Assembly (NCBI GenBank): GCA_016788205.1
Contig: JAEUTA010000022.1
Location: 1-64,000 of the forward strand
Source of the DNA: Flavobacteriales bacterium
GTDB taxonomy: Bacteria; Bacteroidota; Bacteroidia; Flavobacteriales_F; PHOS-HE28
Direction: 5' to 3'
DNA: 64,000 nt
Positions 16,848-24,764 of the stretch are shown in pieces (position 1 is the stretch's first letter; each line of letters begins with the position of its first letter). The position numbers and the translations under genes are program-made. The notes below the pieces were generated by a model. That model searched no databases and was not told the origin of the DNA. It was given only the letters and a program-made list of their open reading frames with translations.

Positions 16848-17591
16848 TCAATCGCGACGGCCTCCGAAGAGGCGCAGCAGCATCAGGAAAAGGTTGATGA
16901 AGTCCAGGTAGAGGCTCAGAGCACCCATCAAGGCCATCTTCTGGGCGGTCTCCGTGCCGGTAGCCACCTGCTCGCCCATGTTCTTCAGCTTTTGGACGTC
17001 GTAGGCGGTAAGGCCGGTGAACACGACCACGCCGATGATGCTGATCACATAGCTCATCGTGTCGCTGTGCAGGAAGAGGTTCACAAGTGAAGCGATCACG
17101 ATACCGATAAGACCGATCGTGAGGATACTGCCCATCTTGGTGAGGTCGGTCTTCGTGGTGTAGCCCGCGATGGCCATGGTGCCGAACACCGCCGCCGTGA
17201 TGAAGAACACTTTCACGATGGCGGATGCAGCATAGAGGATGAAGATGTAACACAGGCTGATGCCCATGATCGCAGCGAAGGCGATGAAGGTGAGTAGCAT
17301 GGCGATGCCGCTCATGCGATTGACCAGACCTCCCATGGCGAGAACGAGCCCGAGCGGTGCAAGCATCACTACCCAGCCCAAGATGGAGCGACCGGTGATG
17401 AAGCCAGAGGAGTCCACGTTATAGAGATAGGCCAGCAGGGAAGGGGTGGTCGCGAACCACCAGGCCATCACCCCGCTGATCACGAGCGCCATGGTCATGT
17501 AGCTGAATACGTTCGCCATGAACGTGCGCACGCTGGAAACATCGCCCGTACCGATGAAGCTCGGGTTCTGTTGAAAGGTGTTGTTCTCCAT
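16848..17591 (-). CDS. Bax inhibitor-1/YccA family membrane protein
   Basis: The 247-aa product has a short polar N-terminus (MENNTFQQNPSF) and seven hydrophobic segments, matching the TMBIM/BI-1 family of inner-membrane proteins (YbhL, YetJ). The characteristic FMANVFSYMTMALVISGV at the first helix, the inter-helix LYAASAIVKVFFITAA and the late VVFTGLTAYDVQKLK with the conserved aspartate are present. Family members are pH-gated calcium leak channels or FtsH-associated proteins; the role here is not known. It is a single-gene unit with its own terminator and a TATCTTCG element 19 nt upstream. Confidence 0.9.
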   Translation of the reverse strand: MENNTFQQNPSFIGTGDVSSVRTFMANVFSYMTMALVISGVMAWWFATTPSLLAYLYNVDSSGFITGRSILGWVVMLAPLGLVLAMGGLVNRMSGIAMLLTFIAFAAIMGISLCYIFILYAASAIVKVFFITAAVFGTMAIAGYTTKTDLTKMGSILTIGLIGIVIASLVNLFLHSDTMSYVISIIGVVVFTGLTAYDVQKLKNMGEQVATGTETAQKMALMGALSLYLDFINLFLMLLRLFGGRRD

Positions 17592-17610
17592 TTCGAGTTG
17601 GTAAGTGGTA

Positions 17611-17618
17611 CGAAGATA
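17611..17618 (-). promoter_or_regulatory. Promoter -7-like element TATCTTCG (Bax-inhibitor family gene)
   Basis: On the minus strand TATCTTCG lies 19 nt before ATG 17591. It abuts the first GCTGAT motif of the neighbouring repeat element, so the repeat forms the upstream part of the promoter region. Confidence 0.45.
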
Positions 17619-17762
17619 GAACGCTGATGGCGCTGGTCACTCCGATGAACGCTGATCGGAAAGCGTGCGACAACGTTCAGGTACGCACACAGCGGAATGC
17701 CTCATTCGTCCTGAGCGCATTCATCCGCGTTCATCAGCGCGTTTTCAGCGTAATCAGCGTTC
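17619..17762. repeat. Intergenic element with GCTGAT/ATCAGC motifs and inverted ends
   Basis: The gap between the Bax-inhibitor family gene and folE is bounded by GAACGCTGAT (17619-17628) and its inverse ATCAGCGTTC (17753-17762). Between them lie more copies in both senses: GAACGCTGATCGG near 17650, and CGTTCATCAGCGCG and TTTTCAGCG near 17735-17750. The same vocabulary makes up the element at 41755-41890, so the two are read as diverged members of one non-coding repeat family. No ORF is present. Confidence 0.5.
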
Positions 17763-17768
17763 CAGGCC

Positions 17769-18434
17769 TTAGTGCAGTCGTGCGCTGATCAGCTTGATGA
17801 ACTCCTCGCGCGAACGTTGATCGCTGAGGAAGATGCCGGTGAAGGCGCTGGTGGTGGTCACGCTGTTCTGTTTCTGTACACCGCGCATGCGCATGCAGAG
17901 GTGGTCGCACTCCATCACTACGGCAACGCCCAATGGCTTCAACGTGTCATGGATGCAGTCGCGGATCTCGTTGGTCAGGCGCTCTTGTACTTGCAGGCGG
18001 CGGGCAAAGGCATCCACCACGCGCGGGATCTTGCTCAGTCCGGTGATGCGCCCGTTGGGGATGTAGGCCACGTGCGCCTTGCCGAAGAAGGGCAACATGT
18101 GGTGTTCGCACATGCTGTACACCTCGATGTCCTTCACCAGCACCATCTGGCTGTAGTCCTCCTTGAACAGCGCGCTTTTCAGGATCGCGGCCGGGTCCGT
18201 ATCATAGCCGTGGGTCAGGTATTGCAGCGCCTTCGCAACACGCTCCGGGGTCTTCTGCAATCCCTCACGCTTCGGGTCCTCGCCAATGGCCTTCAGGATA
18301 TCACTGTAGTGCGAGCCGATGCGTTTCACCAGTTCGGTATCGTACTGGTCGATGCGCTCGTAGCCTTCGCCATGCGGATTGCGCTCGATGCCTTTCGCAC
18401 CGCCTTGTGCCTTGGGGGCCTTCTTACTCGCCAT
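17769..18434 (-). CDS. folE: GTP cyclohydrolase I
   Basis: The product is 221 aa from ATG 18434; an upstream in-frame TTG is less likely. It converts GTP to dihydroneopterin triphosphate. Zinc and catalytic residues are visible in [21 protein letters not shown] split around residues 105-125, and in [32 protein letters not shown] is also diagnostic. The first about 25 residues are a lysine-rich unconserved extension. The start overlaps the end of queD by 11 nt, so the two form one unit that could supply folate and the first two steps of preQ0/queuosine synthesis. Confidence 0.95.
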   Translation of the reverse strand: MASKKAPKAQGGAKGIERNPHGEGYERIDQYDTELVKRIGSHYSDILKAIGEDPKREGLQKTPERVAKALQYLTHGYDTDPAAILKSALFKEDYSQMVLVKDIEVYSMCEHHMLPFFGKAHVAYIPNGRITGLSKIPRVVDAFARRLQVQERLTNEIRDCIHDTLKPLGVAVVMECDHLCMRMRGVQKQNSVTTTSAFTGIFLSDQRSREEFIKLISARLH

Positions 18435-18843
18435 AGTATTCAACGTGGTTGTTCTCGGTCTCCTGCAACTTCACGCAGAACAACCGTCCGCCCAATTCGT
18501 TCACCGGGACTTCCAGTTCCCTCCAGATCGCGATGGCCAGGTTCTCCGTGCTGCTGTATACGCCTTGCATGAAGTCCACGTCGAGGTCGATGTTCTTGTG
18601 GTCGAGCTTATCCACCACGCGCGCCTTCATGATCCGGCCCAGATCGGAAAGGTCGATCACGAAGCCGGTCTCCGCGCTGGGCTCACCCTTCACCGTTACC
18701 CACAGGTCGTAATTGTGCCCGTGCCAATTGGGGTTCGAGCATTTGCCGAAGGTGGCGTAGTTCTTCTCCGCGGACCAATCCGCGCGGCTCAGTTTGTGCG
18801 CGGCGCTGAAGCGTTCGCGGCGTGTGATATGGACGGTGGGCAT
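18424..18843 (-). CDS. queD: 6-carboxytetrahydropterin / 6-pyruvoyl-tetrahydropterin synthase family
   Basis: The product is 139 aa from ATG 18843 ([18 protein letters not shown]), with a perfect TACCTTTG promoter element 19 nt upstream. The zinc histidines are in SAAHKL and [11 protein letters not shown], and the catalytic cysteine is in [12 protein letters not shown]. It acts on dihydroneopterin triphosphate, the product of FolE encoded next in the same operon. QueD (queuosine) and PTPS (tetrahydropterin) functions are not cleanly separable from sequence alone; QueD is the usual assignment in bacteria. Confidence 0.88.
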   Translation of the reverse strand: MPTVHITRRERFSAAHKLSRADWSAEKNYATFGKCSNPNWHGHNYDLWVTVKGEPSAETGFVIDLSDLGRIMKARVVDKLDHKNIDLDVDFMQGVYSSTENLAIAIWRELEVPVNELGGRLFCVKLQETENNHVEYYGE

Positions 18844-18862
18844 GGGCCTTGGTAAGAGGGCG

Positions 18863-18870
18863 CAAAGGTA
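18863..18870 (-). promoter_or_regulatory. Promoter -7 element TACCTTTG (queD-folE)
   Basis: On the minus strand this is a perfect TAnnTTTG match, 19 nt before the queD ATG. A TTG lies 21 nt further upstream, which may serve as the -33 element. Confidence 0.6.
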
Positions 18871-18883
18871 GGGGCGTGTGTCA

Positions 18884-18903
18884 CCCCGGCCCAAGAGCCG
18901 GGG
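18884..18903. repeat. Inverted repeat between the divergent queD and hldD promoters
   Basis: CCCCGGC (18884-18890) and GCCGGGG (18897-18903) are separated by 6 nt and sit in the 81-nt space between divergent genes, between their two -7 elements. It could be an operator or a small mobile palindrome; nothing in the sequence decides which. Confidence 0.4.
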
Positions 18904-18912
18904 TCGTGCCCC

Positions 18913-18920
18913 TACCTTCG
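18913..18920 (+). promoter_or_regulatory. Promoter -7-like element TACCTTCG (hldD)
   Basis: TACCTTCG ends 4 nt before ATG 18925. If it works as a -7 element, the hldD mRNA has no 5' leader. Confidence 0.5.
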
Positions 18921-18924
18921 CGGC

Positions 18925-19893
18925 ATGATCATCGTCACCGGAGCAGCGGGTTTCATCGGCAGTGCATTGATCGGCGAACTGCTGGGGGCGGGTTGGCAGG
19001 ATATCGTGGCGGTCGATGACTTCTCACGGGTCGATAAAGCGCCGAACCTTGAAGGCAAGAAGCTGACCGCACGGGTGGAGCGCAGCGAGTTCTTCACCTG
19101 GCTGGATAAGAACGAGAAGCTGGTGCAGTTCATCTTCCATCTGGGTGCGAAGACGGACACGACGTTGTTCGATAAGGCCGTGTTCGATGAGTTGAACGTG
19201 CGCTACAGCCAGCGCATGTGGGAGGCTTGTGTGAAGTATGGCATCCCGCTCGTGTACGCCTCTTCTGCAGCTACATACGGTGAAGGCGAACTCGGCTACA
19301 GCGATACGGACGATTCGCTCCCGTACAAGTTGAAGCCGCTCAACCCCTACGGCGACAGCAAGAACGACTTCGATAAGTGGGCACTAGCGCAGCAGCAAGG
19401 GCCTTTCTTCTGGGCGGGCCTGAAGTTCTTCAACGTCTATGGGCCGAACGAGTACCACAAAGGCCGAATGGCCAGCGTGGTGTTCCACGCGTTCAACCAG
19501 ATCCAGGCATCGGGTGGTATGAAGCTCTTCCGCAGCCATCGGCCCGACTACAAAGACGGCGAACAACTGCGCGATTTCATTTACGTGAAGGATCTCTGCC
19601 AGGTGTGCTTGTTCCTGATGGAGCATCGGAAGAATAGCGGCCTCTACAACCTGGGAAGTGGCAAGGCACGCACCTTCCTGGACCTGGCTCGAGCCACCTT
19701 CTCGGCATTGGGAAAGCCGGAGAACATCACCTTCATCGACACCCCGGCCGATATCCGCGACAAGTACCAGTACTTCACGGAGGCCGACATGCGCAAATTG
19801 ATCGGCATCGGCTACACACGTCCGTTCGCTTCCTTGGAAGAGGGTGTATCGGACTACGTGAAGAACTACTTGATCAACAGCGCACGCTGCTGA
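18925..19893 (+). CDS. hldD: ADP-L-glycero-D-manno-heptose 6-epimerase
   Basis: The 322-aa extended SDR enzyme inverts C6 of ADP-heptose for the LPS inner core. The NADP loop (VTGAAGFIGSALIGELL), HLGAKTDTT, the YASSAATYG strand, the active-site YGDSKNDFDKW and FFNVYGPNEYHKGRMASV are HldD-specific blocks. It is monocistronic, divergent from queD and convergent with the MerR gene. With waaA it indicates a Kdo-heptose core. Confidence 0.95.
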   Translation: MIIVTGAAGFIGSALIGELLGAGWQDIVAVDDFSRVDKAPNLEGKKLTARVERSEFFTWLDKNEKLVQFIFHLGAKTDTTLFDKAVFDELNVRYSQRMWEACVKYGIPLVYASSAATYGEGELGYSDTDDSLPYKLKPLNPYGDSKNDFDKWALAQQQGPFFWAGLKFFNVYGPNEYHKGRMASVVFHAFNQIQASGGMKLFRSHRPDYKDGEQLRDFIYVKDLCQVCLFLMEHRKNSGLYNLGSGKARTFLDLARATFSALGKPENITFIDTPADIRDKYQYFTEADMRKLIGIGYTRPFASLEEGVSDYVKNYLINSARC

Positions 19894-19897
19894 GCGG

Positions 19898-20248
19898 TCA
19901 CGCGTTCCCTTCGCGCAGCGCCACCAACTTCGTGCGGATCTCCAACAACCGGTCGCGCAAGGCATCGATATCCAGCACGGCGACCTCTTCCATCAGCTCG
20001 GACTTGCGCAGTTGCTCACGCGCACCTTGCAGCGTGTAGCCCTTCTCCTTCACCAGGTGCTGTATGCGCTGCAATTGCTCGATGTCCTTCTTGGTATAGA
20101 GTCGATCACCTTTGCCGGTGCGTTTCGGCTTCAGCGTGCCGAACTCCTTTTCCCAATAGCGTATCAGGGAGGTGTTCACCCCGAGTTGCTCCGCCACCTC
20201 ACCGATGGACCAGTACAACTTCTCGATCGTCTTCTCCTTCCAAGGCAT
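19898..20248 (-). CDS. MerR-family transcriptional regulator
   Basis: The product is 116 aa from ATG 20248 (MPWKEKTIEKLYWSIGEVAE); the longer frame starts at TTG and overlaps the upstream peptidase gene. The winged helix-turn-helix (YWSIGEVAEQLGVNTSLIRY) is at residues 12-31 and the wing KRTGKGDRLYTKKDIEQL follows, then a coiled-coil dimerisation helix. There is no cysteine set or ligand domain at the C-terminus. Such short MerR proteins are widespread in Bacteroidota beside an M23 peptidase; target and signal are unknown. It follows the peptidase gene by 31 nt. Confidence 0.88.
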   Translation of the reverse strand: MPWKEKTIEKLYWSIGEVAEQLGVNTSLIRYWEKEFGTLKPKRTGKGDRLYTKKDIEQLQRIQHLVKEKGYTLQGAREQLRKSELMEEVAVLDIDALRDRLLEIRTKLVALREGNA

Positions 20249-20279
20249 GCTCTCTCGATAAGGGCGAACGCGAATGTAC

Positions 20280-21251
20280 TCAGTCAAGTGACTGTCCGGC
20301 GTTGCGCGATAGTTCCAACATACGTGCGTACTCTTCGGGAGAGAGGTCGTTAAAGTAATAGTTGGCGGGATCCACTGGTTCGCCGCCTTTGTGCACTTCG
20401 TAGTGCAAGTGTGGTCCAGCGCTCAGGCCGGTGTTGCCCACCAAGCCGATCACGTCGCCGCGTTTCACGCGTTGCCCGTTGCGCACCTTCAGTTCGCTCA
20501 GGTGGCCATAGAGCGTCTCATAATCGAAGCCATGATCCACGATCACGTGCATGCCGTAGCCGTTGGTGGCATAATCCGCGAAGGTCACACGCCCATCGCC
20601 GGTAGCGTATATCGGCGTGCCTTGCTTCGCGGTGAAGTCCATCCCCGCATGGAACTTGGGGATCTTGTGGATGGGGTGGATGCGCATGCCGAAACCACCG
20701 GCCGTTGCGGTCAGGTCCTCGTTGGGGATCGGCTGCACGGCGGGGATGCTGGCCAGCATCTCTTGTTTGCGCAACACCAGTGAGGCCACCTCGTCCAGTG
20801 ACTTCGATTGCACAACGAGCTGACGGGTCAGCACATCCAGACGCTTCTTGGTGGCGATCACCATGTCGCTGCTGGCGAAGCCGTTCAGGTCCTTGTACCG
20901 GTCAACGCCACCGGCCCCCGCTTGCCTGATGCTGGCCGGTAGCGGGTCGGCTTCGAAGATCACCCGGTAGATGTTGTCATCCCGACGTCGTACATCGTAG
21001 AGCACTCCATCCACCTCGCTGAGTTGCTTGTTCAGCAGTTCGTATTGAAGGAGCAATTGTTGGTTCTCCCGCCGGAACTGAGCCTCCTTCGGCGAATCAA
21101 CGAACTGGTATACCAGGAAGATGCCCACCACGCCCACCAGCAGGCCGGGCGTCAACGCCAGCAAGGTGCGTTTGGTCTTTTGCCAGGCCGAAAGCCGGAT
21201 ACGCTCGAAGTTGAGCGTCTTGGGGTTGAAGCGGTACTTCTGCTCGGCCAT
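20280..21251 (-). CDS. M23 (LytM) family peptidase with N-terminal membrane anchor
   Basis: The product is 323 aa. One transmembrane helix (about residues 28-50) is followed by a coiled coil (about 55-90) and a C-terminal LytM domain (about 185-295). Zinc ligands are intact: H201 and D205 in FHAGMDFTAKQG, and H281-L-H283 in GPHLHYEVHKGG, with the conserved VDHGFDYETLYGHL strand. It should cleave peptidoglycan cross-bridges in the periplasm. The start lies in a divergent region with alaS; a TAACTTCG element lies 21 nt upstream. Confidence 0.92.
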   Translation of the reverse strand: MAEQKYRFNPKTLNFERIRLSAWQKTKRTLLALTPGLLVGVVGIFLVYQFVDSPKEAQFRRENQQLLLQYELLNKQLSEVDGVLYDVRRRDDNIYRVIFEADPLPASIRQAGAGGVDRYKDLNGFASSDMVIATKKRLDVLTRQLVVQSKSLDEVASLVLRKQEMLASIPAVQPIPNEDLTATAGGFGMRIHPIHKIPKFHAGMDFTAKQGTPIYATGDGRVTFADYATNGYGMHVIVDHGFDYETLYGHLSELKVRNGQRVKRGDVIGLVGNTGLSAGPHLHYEVHKGGEPVDPANYYFNDLSPEEYARMLELSRNAGQSLD

Positions 21252-21272
21252 GGTTCCGGCGAACGGGAAGGG

Positions 21273-21280
21273 CGAAGTTA
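21273..21280 (-). promoter_or_regulatory. Promoter -7-like element TAACTTCG (M23 peptidase gene)
   Basis: On the minus strand TAACTTCG lies 21 nt before ATG 21251 and matches the window-wide TAnnTT(T/C)G pattern. Confidence 0.4.
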
Positions 21281-21354
21281 CCTACCCAGGTTGTGATGCG
21301 GGAAGCTGATGAGAGCGGCCGTCCGGCATCGCGCCACGGACCACGCCTTCTCGG

Positions 21355-21362
21355 TACTTTCG
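21355..21362 (+). promoter_or_regulatory. Promoter -7-like element TACTTTCG (alaS)
   Basis: TACTTTCG lies 29 nt before ATG 21392 of alaS, on the opposite strand from and 75 nt beyond the peptidase element. Confidence 0.45.
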
Positions 21363-21391
21363 CAGCCCGAAAAGAAGACAGACGTCCCGCC

Positions 21392-23998
21392 ATGCTCACC
21401 AGCCAGCAGATCCGCCAGAAGTTCCTTGACCATTTCGCCAAGCACGGACACACGATCGTGCCCAGCGCACCCATGGTCGTGAAGGACGACCCCACGTTGA
21501 TGTTCACGAACGCGGGCATGAACCAGTTCAAGGATCTGTTCCTCGGCAACCGGCCCGCGAAGGACAAACGCATCGCCGACACACAGAAATGCTTGCGCGT
21601 TTCTGGCAAGCACAACGACTTGGAGGAAGTAGGGATCGATACCTACCACCACACCATGTTCGAGATGCTCGGCAACTGGAGCTTCGGCGACTACTTCAAG
21701 AAGGAAGCGATCAACTGGGCGTGGGAACTGCTCGTGGATGTCTACGGCATCGACAAGAACAACATCTACGTCACCTACTTCGGTGGCGATGACAAGGACA
21801 AGTTGCCCGCGGACAACGAGACGCGCGATCTGTGGAAGCAGTTCATGCCCGAGGAGCGCATCCTGCCGTTCAGCCGCAAGGACAACTTCTGGGAGATGGG
21901 TGACACGGGCCCCTGTGGTCCGTGTACCGAGATCCACGTGGATGTGCGCACCGCCGAAGAGAAGAAGCAGAAGCCCGGTCGCGATCTCGTGAACAACGAT
22001 CACCCGCAGGTCATCGAGATCTGGAACAACGTGTTCATGCAGTTCGAGCGCAAGGCCGATGGCTCGCTGGTGGAACTGCCCGCGCAACACGTGGATACCG
22101 GCATGGGCTTCGAGCGCCTCTGCATGGTGCTGCAAGGCAAGCGCAGCAACTACGATACGGATGTGTTCCAGCCGTTGATCCAGGAACTGGCGAAGAAGTG
22201 TGGCAAGGTCTATGGCAAGGACGAGAAGAGCGACATCGCCATGCGCGTGATCGCCGATCACCTGCGTGCCATCAGCTTCGCCATAGCCGATGGACAGCTC
22301 CCTAGCAACACGGGTGCGGGTTATGTGATCCGCCGGATCCTGCGCCGCGCGGTGCGTTACGGCTACAGCTTCCTGGGCTTCAATGAGCCGTTCATGTACA
22401 CGCTCGTGCCCACGCTGGCCGCGCAGATGGGCGACCAATTCCCCGAGTTGAAGAAGCAGCAAGGCATCATCGAGAGTGTGATGCACGAAGAGGAGAAGGC
22501 CTTCCTGCGTACGCTGGAACAGGGAACGAAACGTCTGGAGCAGGCCTTGGCGGAAAGCAAGGGAACCTTGGGCGGAGAGCGTGCTTTCGAATTGTTCGAC
22601 ACGTACGGGTTCCCGATCGACCTTACGCAGCTGATGGCTCGCGAACAGCAGAAGCAGGTCGACATGAAAGGCTTTGAGGCGGAACTGCAAAAGCAGAAGG
22701 AGCGCTCACGCGCGGCCACGGCGGTCACCACCGGCGACTGGACGGAACTCGGCAAGGGTGAAACGGTCTTTGTCGGCTACGACGAATTGAGCAGCGCTGC
22801 TCACATCCTGCGTTACCGGAAGGTCTCCGGCAAGGGCGGTGATCAGTTCCAGATCGTGCTGGACCGAACGCCGTTCTATGCCGAGGGTGGTGGTCAGGTC
22901 GGTGACCAAGGCTGGCTGGTGAACGGTGAAGAGCGCATCGAGGTGGTGGATACCAAGCGCGAGAACCAGTTGATCGTTCACTTCACCAAGGCGCTGCCCA
23001 AGGAGCCGTCAGCCACCTTCACGGCGCAGGTGGATGGACAACGCAGAGCGCTCACCGCGCGCAACCACACGGCTACACACCTGCTGCACCATGCGCTCCG
23101 CAAGCACCTGGGCGCGCACGTGGAGCAGAAGGGTTCGCTGGTAGCGCCCGATCGCCTGCGTTTCGACATCAGCCACTTCGCCAAGGTCACGCCCGAGGAA
23201 CTCGCCAGCATCGAGCATGACGTGAACGCCATGATCGCCGAGGACATCGCATTCGATGACCTGCGTAATGTGCCCATCGCGGAGGCGAAGGCCATGGGTG
23301 CCATGGCGCTCTTCGGCGAGAAGTACGGCGACAGTGTACGGGTGGTGAAGTTCGGACCGAGCGTGGAGCTTTGCGGTGGAACGCACGTCCCGCGCACAGG
23401 GACCATCGGCCCATTCCGTATCGTGAGCGAAAGCGCGCTTGCGGCAGGTGTGCGCCGCATCGAGGCCATCACCAGCGTGGAGGCCGAGCGCATGATCAAC
23501 GAGAAACTTGCGAAGCTGGATGCGATCAACGCACTGCTGAAGAACCCTGCCGACCTTGTCAGTGCTGTCGAGAAGCTCGTGGAGCAGAACGCTGCCATGG
23601 CCAAGGAACTGGAGAGGGCGGCGAAGGATAAGGTGCGAAGCCTCGCCTCATCCATTCCGGCGAAAGCCAAGGCCAACGCAAAAGGAGTGAAGGTGGTGGT
23701 GGAGCGCCTGGACCTGGATGCCCAGAGCTTGAAGGACCTGGGTTATGCACTGCGTGAGCAACACGCGGACCTGGCCTTCGTGGCCGGTTCGGTGATCGAT
23801 GGTAAACCGCTGCTCGCTGTTTCACTCGGCAAAGCCTTCGCCGATGCCACAGGCTTGAAGGCGGTGGACATCATCAAGCAGATCAGCCCGGAGATCAAGG
23901 GCGGCGGCGGTGGTCAACCCGATTTCGCTACGGCGGGAGGCAAAGAGCCGGGTGGGATGGCCAATGCACTACAGAAGGCAGAAAGCCTGTTGGCCTGA
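21392..23998 (+). CDS. alaS: Alanyl-tRNA synthetase
   Basis: The product is 868 aa from ATG 21392 (MLTSQQIRQKFLDHFAKHGH); the frame extends upstream through the promoter element without homology. The class II catalytic core (FTNAGMNQFKDLFLG, GNWSFGDYFKKEAINWAWEL, GDTGPCGPCTEIH), the editing domain (HTATHLLHHALRKHLG and CGGTHVPRTGTIGPFRI) and the C-Ala domain ending GGGGGQPDFATAGGK are complete. It charges tRNA-Ala and removes misloaded serine or glycine. A bidirectional terminator follows. Confidence 0.97.
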   Translation: MLTSQQIRQKFLDHFAKHGHTIVPSAPMVVKDDPTLMFTNAGMNQFKDLFLGNRPAKDKRIADTQKCLRVSGKHNDLEEVGIDTYHHTMFEMLGNWSFGDYFKKEAINWAWELLVDVYGIDKNNIYVTYFGGDDKDKLPADNETRDLWKQFMPEERILPFSRKDNFWEMGDTGPCGPCTEIHVDVRTAEEKKQKPGRDLVNNDHPQVIEIWNNVFMQFERKADGSLVELPAQHVDTGMGFERLCMVLQGKRSNYDTDVFQPLIQELAKKCGKVYGKDEKSDIAMRVIADHLRAISFAIADGQLPSNTGAGYVIRRILRRAVRYGYSFLGFNEPFMYTLVPTLAAQMGDQFPELKKQQGIIESVMHEEEKAFLRTLEQGTKRLEQALAESKGTLGGERAFELFDTYGFPIDLTQLMAREQQKQVDMKGFEAELQKQKERSRAATAVTTGDWTELGKGETVFVGYDELSSAAHILRYRKVSGKGGDQFQIVLDRTPFYAEGGGQVGDQGWLVNGEERIEVVDTKRENQLIVHFTKALPKEPSATFTAQVDGQRRALTARNHTATHLLHHALRKHLGAHVEQKGSLVAPDRLRFDISHFAKVTPEELASIEHDVNAMIAEDIAFDDLRNVPIAEAKAMGAMALFGEKYGDSVRVVKFGPSVELCGGTHVPRTGTIGPFRIVSESALAAGVRRIEAITSVEAERMINEKLAKLDAINALLKNPADLVSAVEKLVEQNAAMAKELERAAKDKVRSLASSIPAKAKANAKGVKVVVERLDLDAQSLKDLGYALREQHADLAFVAGSVIDGKPLLAVSLGKAFADATGLKAVDIIKQISPEIKGGGGGQPDFATAGGKEPGGMANALQKAESLLA

Positions 23999-24035
23999 GC
24001 CGTGGTCGGTCACGAAGCATGACCGAACGATCGAG

Positions 24036-24072
24036 AACGAAAAAGCCCCGGCCGAGGTCGGGGCTTTTCGTT
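24036..24072. terminator. Bidirectional terminator between alaS and the DUF5684 gene
   Basis: AACGAAAAAGCCCCG (24036-24050) pairs with CGGGGCTTTTCGTT (24059-24072) around an 8-nt loop. The A-rich left and T-rich right arms give U-tracts on both strands, suited to the convergent genes on either side. Confidence 0.9.
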
Positions 24073-24101
24073 GTGCTCGGGAGAGCGGGTATCAGATAGG
24101 G

Positions 24102-24545
24102 TCACGCCATCATGGGGCGCGGGGTCAGCTTGGTCGGCTTCGGCAGGTCTTGCTGGCCGTAGAGAGGTCCCAGGTACTGGTTATCATCATCCATGGCCAG
24201 GTTGAGGATGTACAGGCCGTTGAGCAGGAACACCAGCACATAATCCAGCATGCTCGTCTTGCCAAAGCACTTCAAGACCTCGGTCCAAACCTTGGGCAGG
24301 AAGTAAAGCTGCCCGTAAACAGGGATCAGGAACAGCCACCCCTGCCAGGCGGGGCGACCAACGATCTTCAGGAAAACGACCACGTTCCACACCGGCACGA
24401 ACGCCGCGATACCCGGTAATCTGCATTTCTCGTACAGCCGCCATTGCGCCAGCAGCGCAACGATGGTGATGAAGCCGATCGCATAGTAGAGGGCGCTACC
24501 CATCTTCGCGTACAGCAGGTCGTGCATGTTCGTCAGCCAATCCAT
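24102..24545 (-). CDS. DUF5684-type inner-membrane protein
   Basis: The product is 147 aa with four hydrophobic segments (about residues 17-33, 43-62, 65-85 and 98-116). The central LPGIAAFVPVWNVVVFLKIVGRP is the recognisable DUF5684 signature (a proline-containing hairpin followed by L-K-I-x-G-R-P), related to a membrane region found N-terminal to some signal peptidases I. No catalytic Ser-Lys pair is present here. The C-terminal about 30 residues are a proline-rich cytoplasmic tail. The function is unknown. Confidence 0.75.
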   Translation of the reverse strand: MDWLTNMHDLLYAKMGSALYYAIGFITIVALLAQWRLYEKCRLPGIAAFVPVWNVVVFLKIVGRPAWQGWLFLIPVYGQLYFLPKVWTEVLKCFGKTSMLDYVLVFLLNGLYILNLAMDDDNQYLGPLYGQQDLPKPTKLTPRPMMA

Positions 24546-24760
24546 GAGAGCAGGTTTTACGTTCCGGACTTCTCCTTTCCGCAGTGGTTCCTTAGAAAGG
24601 ACGTACTACCAGGACGAAGGTTGCTTTCGGAACGCTGCTTCCGACGGGCTTGGTATGTGCGTTTCGACCAAGTGGCTGTTGGCAATGGCGCAAGTGGGCC
24701 CAAGCAGGTGGGAGAATTCGCTGCCCAAGGAGCTATCCTCCTGAACCAGAGGGCTCTGGT
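24546..24760. other. Intergenic region without a recognisable gene
   Basis: The 215 nt between the DUF5684 gene start and the NtrC-type gene end hold no ORF with coding character and no tRNA. The only structure seen is the hairpin at 24741-24764. Confidence 0.5.
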
Positions 24761-24764
24761 TCAG
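24741..24764 (-). terminator. Hairpin spanning the stop codon of the NtrC-type gene
   Basis: CTGAACCAGAG and CTCTGGTTCAG form an 11-bp perfect stem with a 2-nt GG centre. It includes the stop codon (24761-24763). There is no U-tract, so termination is probable but not certain; it could also protect the 3' end. Confidence 0.5.

Noticed and set aside
21278..22690. 470-aa minus-strand ORF opposite alaS
   Set aside because: It lies antisense to a fully conserved alaS with Leu/Val/His-rich composition and no motifs.
24546..24760. Small plus-strand ORFs (about 72-112 aa) in the gap before the NtrC-type gene
   Set aside because: They run into both neighbouring antisense genes, and lack a signal or recognisable domain.
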